DNA of 64,000 nt, taken from Bacillota bacterium (GTDB lineage Bacteria > Bacillota > Clostridia > Acetivibrionales > DTU013). How positions within the stretch are numbered: the first letter of the stretch is position 1; each line of letters starts with the position of its first letter. The notes beneath the pieces are model-generated. The model was not told the origin of the DNA and did no database searches. It worked only from the letters and a program-made list of their open reading frames with translations. Both the position numbers and the translations under genes were made by a program. The stretch lies in NCBI GenBank assembly GCA_023433505.1, contig JAEZCO010000076.1, positions 7,625 to 71,624 of the forward strand. Direction: 5' to 3'. Of this stretch, positions 8,382 to 15,259 are shown in pieces.

Positions 8382-9566
8382 ATGATCAGAAAAACATCCA
8401 TCCGGCTGGCAGGGATTATCGCTTGTTCTTTGACCTTCCTCTGCCTGTCCGGCTGCTGGAGTGCAAGAGAAATGAATGACCTGGAAATTGTCATCGGCAT
8501 GGGAATCGATAAGGCGAAGGAACCCGGCAATATATCCCTCTCGGCACAAATCGTCAAATCCGGAGACATGAGAAATCCGTCGCCGGAGAACGGCTCCAGC
8601 GGCAATCAAGCCTTTTGGGACGTAAACGGCAACGGTAAATCCATTTTTGACGCAATCAGGGAAATAACACGCCAGAGCGGCAACAGGCTTTTTGTCTCCC
8701 ACAGCCAGGTCCTGATTTTCAGCAAGGAAATTGCGGCCGGAGGAATAGACAAATACATTGACTTTTTCCTGCGCACCCATGAAATGCGTCCTTCCACCAT
8801 GATATTTATTTCGGAAGACAGTGCGGCGGCAGTTTTGGCTGTCAAACCGGAAAAAGAGAAGCTGCCGTCCATGAATATCGTCAAACTAATTACAGCAACG
8901 GACCTCACGTCGCAAGCGGAAAAAATCAACCTGCAGCAGTTCTCCTCCCGGATGATGAGCAAGACGGCTGCTCCCGTTGCCCCCTTGATAAAAATAGAGA
9001 ATAGCGGAGAAACCCAGCATACCTTTATTTCCGGCATGGCAGTATTTAAAGATTTTAAACTGGCGGGAATCCTGGATGAAGACGAAAGCCGCGGGCTTTT
9101 GTGGGTAACAGGCGGGGTCAAAAGCGGAATTATTCATGTGCCTGCGCCCGGCGGCGACGGTATGGTCATATTGGAAATCAATGGAGCCAAAAGTAAAGTG
9201 ACTCCCGAACTGAAAGGCGACAGGCTCCTGATGCACATTGAAGTAAAGGAGGAAGCAAGCATGACGGAACAGTCCACACCTGAAAGCCTTATTACCGCCC
9301 AGGCCTTTGAACTGATGCAAAAGCAGCAGAGCGAAGTGATCCGGGAGGATATTTTAAGGGCCTTTACTATATCAAAGGAGCTTCATTGCGATATTTTTGG
9401 TTTCGGCGAACTGATCCGCAAAAAATACCGGTATGCATGGAAGCAGATGGAACCCCGGTGGGATGAGCTGTACCCGCAGATTGAACTGGTGCTGGATATT
9501 AAAACCAGGGTCCGGAAGACTGAGCTCATTACCAAGCCGGTATTTTCAAAGGAGGAACAGACATGA
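8382..9566 (+). CDS. gerKC: Spore germination receptor C subunit lipoprotein (Ger(x)C family)
   Basis: A 394-residue lipoprotein. The signal peptide ends in a lipobox, CLSGC with Cys25, followed by WSAREMNDLEIVIGMGIDKA, the standard opening of Ger(x)C proteins. The rest covers the three-domain soluble part of the family, ending near RWDELYPQIELVLDIKTRVRKTELITKP. The start was set at the ATG at 8382 because AAAGAGG lies six bases before it; an upstream TTG at 8376 is possible and would overlap the A-subunit stop. C subunits anchor on the outer face of the spore inner membrane and assemble with A and B subunits. The 3-prime end overlaps the B-subunit gene by 4 bp (ATGA), indicating translational coupling. 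Confidence 0.94.
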   Translation: MIRKTSIRLAGIIACSLTFLCLSGCWSAREMNDLEIVIGMGIDKAKEPGNISLSAQIVKSGDMRNPSPENGSSGNQAFWDVNGNGKSIFDAIREITRQSGNRLFVSHSQVLIFSKEIAAGGIDKYIDFFLRTHEMRPSTMIFISEDSAAAVLAVKPEKEKLPSMNIVKLITATDLTSQAEKINLQQFSSRMMSKTAAPVAPLIKIENSGETQHTFISGMAVFKDFKLAGILDEDESRGLLWVTGGVKSGIIHVPAPGGDGMVILEINGAKSKVTPELKGDRLLMHIEVKEEASMTEQSTPESLITAQAFELMQKQQSEVIREDILRAFTISKELHCDIFGFGELIRKKYRYAWKQMEPRWDELYPQIELVLDIKTRVRKTELITKPVFSKEEQT

Positions 9567-10675
9567 ACACGGAAAGGAATAAAATTTCAGGTGTGCAGTT
9601 AATGTTTCTGGTCACTGCCTTTGTTCAGGGCTCTATCCTGCTGACGTCTTTTACCGTGGGCCTGACCAGGCATGATACCTGGCTGGTTGTCCTGTCGGGG
9701 TTGATTGTCATTGCCCCTTTTATTCTCTCCTACTGCGTGCTCTTAAAAAGGTTCAAGGGACTAAACCTCATACAGATTCATGATATCGTCTATGGGAAAT
9801 ACATTGGCAAGGCCGTTTCCCTCTATTATATTTTCTTTGTATTTCTGACGATGTCCTTCAATCTCAGGGATTTGGGAGACTTTTACGCAACCTTTCTCAT
9901 GCCGGATACGCCTTTGATTTTTTTTATTGCCGTATTTATCCTGGTATGTGCATATGCCGTCTGGAAAGGAATAAAAATAGTCGGCAGCATTTGCCACCTC
10001 TTTGTATTTAACACCTTTTTCATTATCGCCGGCACCTTTTTGCTGCTCCTGAAAGACATGGATTTTTCAAACTTTTTGCCGGTTTTTGATCTGCCTTTGA
10101 AAAATTTTATTCAAGGCACACACATCATCTCCTCGATACCTTATGGGGAACTGGTTATTTTTCTTGTCATCGGCGCCAGCTTAAAAGATTCCAAACAAAC
10201 CACCAAGAGTATTTTTTCGGGCCTGCTTTTAGGCGCGATAAGCATGCTGCTTGTTACAATAAGGAATACGGCTGTCCTGGGCAGCACCGAAACAATCCTT
10301 ATTTCACCGTCCTTTCAATCCGTCAGGCTCATTGACTTCGGAAGGGTATTTACAAGGATGGACCTGGTGATCGGCATCAGCCAGACTCTCATGTTCTTTA
10401 TAAAAAACAGTCTTTATTACTATGTTTTGGTCGTAGCCCTGGCGCAGCTTTTAGGCTTAAGGTCCTATTTCTCCCTGATCCTGCCCATTGGCGCCATTGA
10501 AACCATACTGGCCCTGACAGCTTTTGAATCCTCCGTCGAGCACCAGCTGATCACCATCAGCGCCGGAATTATTTACTCTATTCCGGTCATCTATATTTTT
10601 CCTCCCCTTTCACTGCTGTTATCCCGGTTACGCAATTTACCGAAACAGAGGAGTGACGAAAAAACATGCTCATAA
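9563..10675 (+). CDS. gerKB: Spore germination receptor B subunit (GerKB/endospore permease family)
   Basis: A 370-residue integral membrane protein of the amino-acid/polyamine/organocation superfamily branch found in germinant receptors. The N-terminus ISGVQLMFLVTAFVQGSILLT and about ten hydrophobic helices through residue ~355 match the family, and the middle part NFLPVFDLPLKNFIQGTHIISSIPYGELVIFL contains the conserved Pro-Tyr-Gly-Glu element of the sixth helix region. In known receptors this subunit contributes to germinant binding. It starts in an ATGA overlap with the C subunit and its end overlaps a fourth small gene by 10 bp, so four genes are probably translated in series. Confidence 0.94.
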   Translation: MNTERNKISGVQLMFLVTAFVQGSILLTSFTVGLTRHDTWLVVLSGLIVIAPFILSYCVLLKRFKGLNLIQIHDIVYGKYIGKAVSLYYIFFVFLTMSFNLRDLGDFYATFLMPDTPLIFFIAVFILVCAYAVWKGIKIVGSICHLFVFNTFFIIAGTFLLLLKDMDFSNFLPVFDLPLKNFIQGTHIISSIPYGELVIFLVIGASLKDSKQTTKSIFSGLLLGAISMLLVTIRNTAVLGSTETILISPSFQSVRLIDFGRVFTRMDLVIGISQTLMFFIKNSLYYYVLVVALAQLLGLRSYFSLILPIGAIETILALTAFESSVEHQLITISAGIIYSIPVIYIFPPLSLLLSRLRNLPKQRSDEKTCS

Positions 10676-10878
10676 TGCTGCTGATTTTTGCTTTGCTGGC
10701 TTTTTTTCAAATCCCGGGCCTGATAAAGAAAAAATACTGGAAGGAACTCATCGCTTTTTCTTTTTTTTACACATTCGCTTTTGTATTAAGCTTCTTATAT
10801 GTGCTGGATGTTGCCATTCCAAGCCCCATCAAAGGGGTGAGATATGTGATTGAAGATCTTTTGAAAATAAAATATTAA
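10666..10878 (+). CDS. Small two-helix membrane protein, candidate germination D subunit
   Basis: A 70-residue protein with two hydrophobic helices (residues ~1-17 and ~27-48) joined by the basic loop LIKKKYWKEL, ending in a short soluble tail VRYVIEDLLKIKY. Its ATG lies inside the last codons of the B subunit gene (10-bp overlap), with GAGGAG about 12 bases upstream. Small two-helix proteins called D subunits are known beside some GerA-type receptors and modulate germination; size, topology and position here fit that, but sequence homology cannot be shown by eye. Little else is visible: no signal peptide, no metal site. Confidence 0.65.
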   Translation: MLIMLLIFALLAFFQIPGLIKKKYWKELIAFSFFYTFAFVLSFLYVLDVAIPSPIKGVRYVIEDLLKIKY

Positions 10879-11077
10879 TCCTGCGGCTTTTTCACTGGGA
10901 AACCAGGTCAAAATACGAGATTACCACCTCGCTTCGCCCCTCGGATATGTCATCCGAGCATAGCGGAGAATCCATATAAACAAGCTCATTCGCCGGTACA
11001 ACAGCAAAAACATCATTAACGATTCATCGATAGTTTTTGCTGTTGTATTGCCGGCGCTCGGGTGACGCTGAGAATGT
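10879..11077. terminator. Bidirectional terminator region between convergent operons
   Basis: This gene-free gap separates the germination operon from the convergent sugar-binding lipoprotein gene. The arms at 10992-11011 and 11033-11055 pair almost completely (GCCGG..TACAACAGCAAAAAC and its complement, with a 3-nt bulge), with a 21-nt loop and A/T tracts inside the stem. A smaller hairpin, CTCGGAT/ATCCGAG, sits at 10938-10956. Only the larger one looks able to end transcription from both sides. Confidence 0.6.
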
Positions 11078-13060
11078 TTAATCTGCGGAGTGAATGCTGG
11101 ACTCTCTGGCCTTCAGGTATTTATTCCACGCCTCACCCTGTTTGGCTATGCTGTCCATCAGCTCCGGAGTGATATACTTTTTATACCAGGCTTCATAATT
11201 CTTCTCAAACTCCTCCGGCTTTCCGTTGATCATTTTTACCGTCGCCAGCTTGGAGCCGTCGCAGTCATAGCTGGAAACGTTCTTTATCTTGGAATATGCC
11301 TCCTCCAGCACATTGAAAGCCGCCCTTGCATCCATGGCCTCCTTGCTTAAAGCCCCCACCCGGACAAAGGTCTGCTGTTCGGCATAATGTTTTGCAACGG
11401 CCTGCCGGGTTGCATCTCCCACATTAAAGGAGTCGGAACTCAAGGGGTAGACGAAGTTCGGAGCCCATAGATAGGTAAGCTCATAATTGGCTCCGCCTAT
11501 TCCGTAGGTTTCAGCATTCCACGCCACATCAATGGACTCTCCGTGGCCATATAGGCCATAATATACGCCATCCTTTTCACTGACCGCCTCTCCGATGGCC
11601 CAGGCTTCAAGCTCCTTATATTCCGGCTTGAATCTCCTTTCCTCCTTGTCGCCGGTATACATTTCCGGAGTCCCCCAGGCTCTCAGTTCCGCAGCCTCTT
11701 CGCTTAAATTCCAGTCGATCCAGTGCAGTATCTGCGGTATATCCTTCTCCTTGACGGATTTACCGATACCCACCGTACCCCAGACGCTCTTGATGGGATA
11801 TTCCTCCCGCGTCATATCCTGGTATTGGGTGGACAATGGGATCATAAACAAAGGAAGGAGCCTGAAGCCATATCCTCTGTTTTCCTCCAAGGACTTCTTT
11901 GTTGCATCCTCAACAGGCAGCCACTCCTGGAATACGGCATATTCGCCGTTGATCACCCTTGCGTCCCGCTGGCCGGGCTTGAGCAAAAAGAAGTCTTTCC
12001 CCATTAAGCCGGCATTATAGGATTTATTCAGCCACTTCATCCAGTCTTTCCACCCCGGTGTGGCTGCAAAGTATTCAAAGGTTCCTGTTTTTATATTGAA
12101 TATGCGGTCTCCCAGCTCACCCCACCAGAATCCGGGGAAGGTGAACATGGACCACATATAGGATCCTTGGTCGGAGCCGTCGGAAACCGGCAGCATTGGG
12201 ATGATATCCTTATCGCCTACTTTCATGTTGAGGTCTTTTACTTTCATGCAGTAATCGAAAAGGTCATCTCCGTTTTTGATGGGGATATCCGTCACATCAT
12301 CCAGGGTGAGCTTTCCTTGCTTCTGTGCATACAGTTCTTTCAATTCCGCTTCGGTCTTTGCCTGGGGGTAGATTTTCTTCAGTATGTCGTCCCTCATCCA
12401 TACGCTGTAAGGGAATTTTCCCAGGCTCGATTCAAAATATCTTGTCCCTTTCGCATCCTTTCTCAGGACTTGATCCGGCAGCAGCGGAACTGTCCAGAGC
12501 TTTCCGTCCGAAGAGTCCACGTTTGCGCTATACCAGTCTTCGACGGTCATGCCGTAATTTTTAAGCCTTTCGGCAACTCTCGGCATGTATTTTTTCAAAT
12601 CCTCCAGCTTGATTTCCCGGAGCTCACCGGCCTTTTTAAGAATGCCGTACCGGTTGTTATCATCAAAGATGCCGCTTGGGGGGACAATGATGTCAGGCAG
12701 CGTACCTGCCGTTATCTGCATTTGCAGCCAGTTGGTGAGGTCCTGCCCGAAAGGGATCTCGGAAATTTCCGGTATAACCTTTGTCTTCTCCCTCCAGATC
12801 GAGGTAAGAATATCCTGCGTGGGTACTTTGCTCCCTGTTTGTATTTTACTCAGCATTTTGGGGTGCAGCTCACCGAACTGGGATAGGATTTCATCGTTAG
12901 GATCCGAAGAGACAGCTGCCGCAGTACTGCCCGACGCCTTTGAACTTTCAAGCGAAGAGGTCTTTTCCGGGCTGTTTGCCCCGTTGCTGCAGCCAATGAG
13001 CATTGACAACAGGAAGCTGGAGATTAAAAACAATGTTACGGCTTTTTTCATGGATTTCAT
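11078..13060 (-). CDS. Extracellular solute-binding lipoprotein of a CUT1 sugar importer (LplA/YtcQ-like)
   Basis: A 660-residue lipoprotein with signal peptide and lipobox LIGC (Cys24), then a low-complexity Ser/Ala/Glu linker and a large two-lobed type-1 solute-binding domain. Its length (over 600 residues) and the motif set (IPFGQDLTNWLQMQITAGTLPDII, DGKLWTVPLLP, YSVWMRDDILKKIYPQ) are typical of the LplA/YtcQ group that binds oligosaccharides. The ATG at 13060 has GGAGGG seven bases upstream. It is the last gene of a minus-strand unit led by the two permeases at 15105 and 14140, so it is the substrate receptor for that transporter. A 47-bp hairpin-forming repeat lies just before it, possibly adjusting its level relative to the permeases. 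The substrate is unknown. Confidence 0.88.
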   Translation of the reverse strand: MKSMKKAVTLFLISSFLLSMLIGCSNGANSPEKTSSLESSKASGSTAAAVSSDPNDEILSQFGELHPKMLSKIQTGSKVPTQDILTSIWREKTKVIPEISEIPFGQDLTNWLQMQITAGTLPDIIVPPSGIFDDNNRYGILKKAGELREIKLEDLKKYMPRVAERLKNYGMTVEDWYSANVDSSDGKLWTVPLLPDQVLRKDAKGTRYFESSLGKFPYSVWMRDDILKKIYPQAKTEAELKELYAQKQGKLTLDDVTDIPIKNGDDLFDYCMKVKDLNMKVGDKDIIPMLPVSDGSDQGSYMWSMFTFPGFWWGELGDRIFNIKTGTFEYFAATPGWKDWMKWLNKSYNAGLMGKDFFLLKPGQRDARVINGEYAVFQEWLPVEDATKKSLEENRGYGFRLLPLFMIPLSTQYQDMTREEYPIKSVWGTVGIGKSVKEKDIPQILHWIDWNLSEEAAELRAWGTPEMYTGDKEERRFKPEYKELEAWAIGEAVSEKDGVYYGLYGHGESIDVAWNAETYGIGGANYELTYLWAPNFVYPLSSDSFNVGDATRQAVAKHYAEQQTFVRVGALSKEAMDARAAFNVLEEAYSKIKNVSSYDCDGSKLATVKMINGKPEEFEKNYEAWYKKYITPELMDSIAKQGEAWNKYLKARESSIHSAD

Positions 13061-13083
13061 TGAATACCCTCCTTATTTTTTTA

Positions 13084-13130
13084 ACGGCCTATTTCAAAGG
13101 GAATTTGCCGTTTGTAGACAAATTTCCTTA
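13084..13130. repeat. 47-bp intergenic repeat, copy 2
   Basis: It matches 5464-5510 at 40 of 47 positions. Here the stem is longer: AAGGGAATTTG pairs with CAAATTTCCTT through 11 positions with one G-T wobble. It lies between the permease stop (13169) and the solute-binding-protein start (13060). That position is typical of hairpins that stabilise the receptor mRNA in transporter operons. Confidence 0.65.
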
Positions 13131-13168
13131 CAATAGCAGAGTTTCAAACTATCACCGGATTTGAATTT

Positions 13169-14140
13169 TTAAGCTTTGATGGCGCCTACAAGCATTCCTT
13201 TAATGAAATATTTCTGAAAAAACGGATAAATGAAGAGAATGGGAAAGGTCACAATGACCATCACCGTCATTTTCGTCACTTCCGGCGTAGGAAGGCTGCT
13301 TCTGTTAAGCCGCATCCTGCGCAGTGCGGCGGCCCCCGCATTGTTGACATCCCGTGCCATATAGGAGGCCTCGTTGGAATTTATGACCATATACAGGATG
13401 TACTGGAGGGTAAACAGCTTCCGGTCGGTAACATAGATCAGGTTGGTGTATAAGTCCAGCCAGCCTTCCACAATGGAAAAGAACAGAAAAGCTGCGATAA
13501 TGGGCTTGGACAGCGGAAGAATGATTCGGATGAAGATGGTCCAGTAATTGGCGCCGTCAAGCATTGCCGACTCCTCCAGCTCTCCCGGAATCTCTTCGAT
13601 ATGGGTCCGCATAATCACCATCCCGAAGAAGGTAAAAGCGCCCGGGATGACGTAGACCAGAAAGTTATTCAGCAAATGAAGCTTTGTTACCACCACATAA
13701 TGGGAGATCATGGTGCCTCCGATGAACATGGGCAGCATGAAGAAGAAAAGAATAGCCTTCCTGCCGGGCAGAAACCTTTTGGACAGGGAAAAAGCCGCCA
13801 GCATGGAAACGCTCACTGTTAAAAGAGCGCCTGCGATGCATCTTCCCACCGTAACAGCAAAGGCGGATTTCAAACTGCCGTAGTTCAATACATAAACGTA
13901 ATTCTCGAGAGTAAATTGCCTGGGCCAAAACCATATGGGTCCTTCCGCCGCGTCCCTGCCCGTATTGAAAGAAAGTACGAGCACATACCAGAAGGGATAA
14001 AGTGTAATCAGGCTAAGTATAACCATGATACCGACATTGGCCCTGTCAAATAGGGTTTCCTTCAGACTCTTGGTTTTTTTGCCGTGCAATGTCTTGCTCG
14101 TATTTTGTGCTACTGCAACCGCTTTATTGTCCGCATTCAT
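13169..14140 (-). CDS. Sugar ABC transporter permease (LplC/YtcP-like, CUT1)
   Basis: A 323-residue inner-membrane permease with six predicted helices. After a basic cytoplasmic N-terminus (KTLHGKKTKSLKETLFDRANVG) come the first helix LSLITLYPFWYVLVLSF and the EAA-type loop EIPGELEESAMLDGANYWTIF, which docks a transport ATPase. It pairs with the permease encoded immediately upstream (17-bp gap) and with the lipoprotein downstream. GGAGAGG precedes the start. No ATPase gene is in the locus, so a shared MsmX/MsmK-type ATPase is expected. The stretch AALRRMRLNRSSLPTPEVTKMTVMVI near the end is the usual C-terminal signature of this subfamily. Confidence 0.92.
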   Translation of the reverse strand: MNADNKAVAVAQNTSKTLHGKKTKSLKETLFDRANVGIMVILSLITLYPFWYVLVLSFNTGRDAAEGPIWFWPRQFTLENYVYVLNYGSLKSAFAVTVGRCIAGALLTVSVSMLAAFSLSKRFLPGRKAILFFFMLPMFIGGTMISHYVVVTKLHLLNNFLVYVIPGAFTFFGMVIMRTHIEEIPGELEESAMLDGANYWTIFIRIILPLSKPIIAAFLFFSIVEGWLDLYTNLIYVTDRKLFTLQYILYMVINSNEASYMARDVNNAGAAALRRMRLNRSSLPTPEVTKMTVMVIVTFPILFIYPFFQKYFIKGMLVGAIKA

Positions 14141-14157
14141 GAAAATACCTCTCCGTT

Positions 14158-15105
14158 CTAAATAATCCCTGTATTGTTAAGCTTTTTCGTAATATAGTTG
14201 GTTGTCATAATCAGCACAAAGGATACCACTCCCTGGAACAATCCCACCGCCGTGGCGAAGGAATACTGCTGCGCCTGTATGCCTCTGAAATAGGTAAATA
14301 CGTTGATTGTGTAGGTATCCTCCCGTATGACCGGATTTTGCAGGTTGAAGATCTGATCGAAGTTGCTCCCGAATAATCCGCCCAGGGAAAAAATCAGAAG
14401 GATACAGGTGGTGGACAGGAGCCCCGGCAGTGTAATATGGAGCATCTGCTGCCACCGGGTGGCGCCGTCTACCTCAGCCGCTTCATATAGCTGAACGTCA
14501 ATGATGCTTATTGCCGCCAGATACAGAATCGTCCCCCAGCCTATCTCCTTCCATATTTGCGAGACGATAAGAGCGGGAAGAAATACCGATGAATTCTGCA
14601 TGTATAAAATTCTTTCCCCGCCGACCACAAGCTCCTTGATGTTATTGACAATGCCGCTGGGGTCTGTGCTGAGGAACAGATAAAACAGGCCTGCCACCGT
14701 AACCCATGAAACAAAATGCGGCACATAGAATATGGTCTGTACGGTTTTTTTGAATACCGCGTTTTTGATTTCATTTAGAAGCAGCGCCAGGATCAAGGGC
14801 GCAGGAAAGCTGAAGAGCAGCATGGTAAAGCTGTATAACACCGTCCTGCCGGCAAGCTGGTAAAACCAGAGCTCCTTGAGAAAGGAGAAGTATTTGAAGC
14901 CGACAAAGGGACTGGCCAATCCGAACCAGCCCTTTGTAAAATCGTAATCCATAAATGCAATAATGTTGCTGAACATCGGCAAATAGGCAAATAAAAATGT
15001 AACCAGCGCCGCAGGGATTAAAAATACATACAATAAGCCCATGGAGCGGTGCTTCAGGTCGTGGGAAGCTTTCAGTTTTAATTTCACGGTATTTTCCGGT
15101 TTCAT
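14158..15105 (-). CDS. Sugar ABC transporter permease (LplB-like, CUT1)
   Basis: A 315-residue permease with six helices, first gene of the 15105-11078 transport unit. It starts with a basic region (KLKLKASHDLKHR) and the helix MGLLYVFLIPAALVTFLFAY; the EAA loop reads LYEAAEVDGATRWQQMLHITLPG. The C-terminal TYFRGIQAQQYSFATAVGLFQGVVSFVLI is diagnostic of LplB-type proteins. GGAGAAAGTCGAT precedes the ATG. The upstream region carries a candidate -10 and a 43-bp box shared with the promoter at 21668-21739, so transcription of this unit is probably activated by the YesN-type regulator of the same locus. Confidence 0.92.
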   Translation of the reverse strand: MKPENTVKLKLKASHDLKHRSMGLLYVFLIPAALVTFLFAYLPMFSNIIAFMDYDFTKGWFGLASPFVGFKYFSFLKELWFYQLAGRTVLYSFTMLLFSFPAPLILALLLNEIKNAVFKKTVQTIFYVPHFVSWVTVAGLFYLFLSTDPSGIVNNIKELVVGGERILYMQNSSVFLPALIVSQIWKEIGWGTILYLAAISIIDVQLYEAAEVDGATRWQQMLHITLPGLLSTTCILLIFSLGGLFGSNFDQIFNLQNPVIREDTYTINVFTYFRGIQAQQYSFATAVGLFQGVVSFVLIMTTNYITKKLNNTGII

Positions 15106-15164
15106 ATCGACTTTCTCCTTGCGTGATGCGTAATCGGGATAAACTGCTTTCGTCCTGCTTCTTT

Positions 15165-15233
15165 ATCATATAGGAGTTCCCGCTTGGTAAAAAGGCCATA
15201 ATCCTACAAAAAATATGGCTATCCCACTGAAAA
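15165..15233 (-). promoter_or_regulatory. Candidate activated promoter with shared box, copy A
   Basis: On the minus strand a -10-like TATGAT (complement of 15165-15170) lies 60 bp before the permease gene, with no good -35. The block 15191-15233, about 20 bp upstream of it, matches 21697-21739 at 38 of 43 positions. A conserved block in place of a -35 in front of two operons fits an activator site. The regulator is inferred to be the AraC-type response regulator at 23487-25100. Confidence 0.6.
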
Positions 15234-15259
15234 GCGGAAGCCGGATTCCGGAGAGTGCG

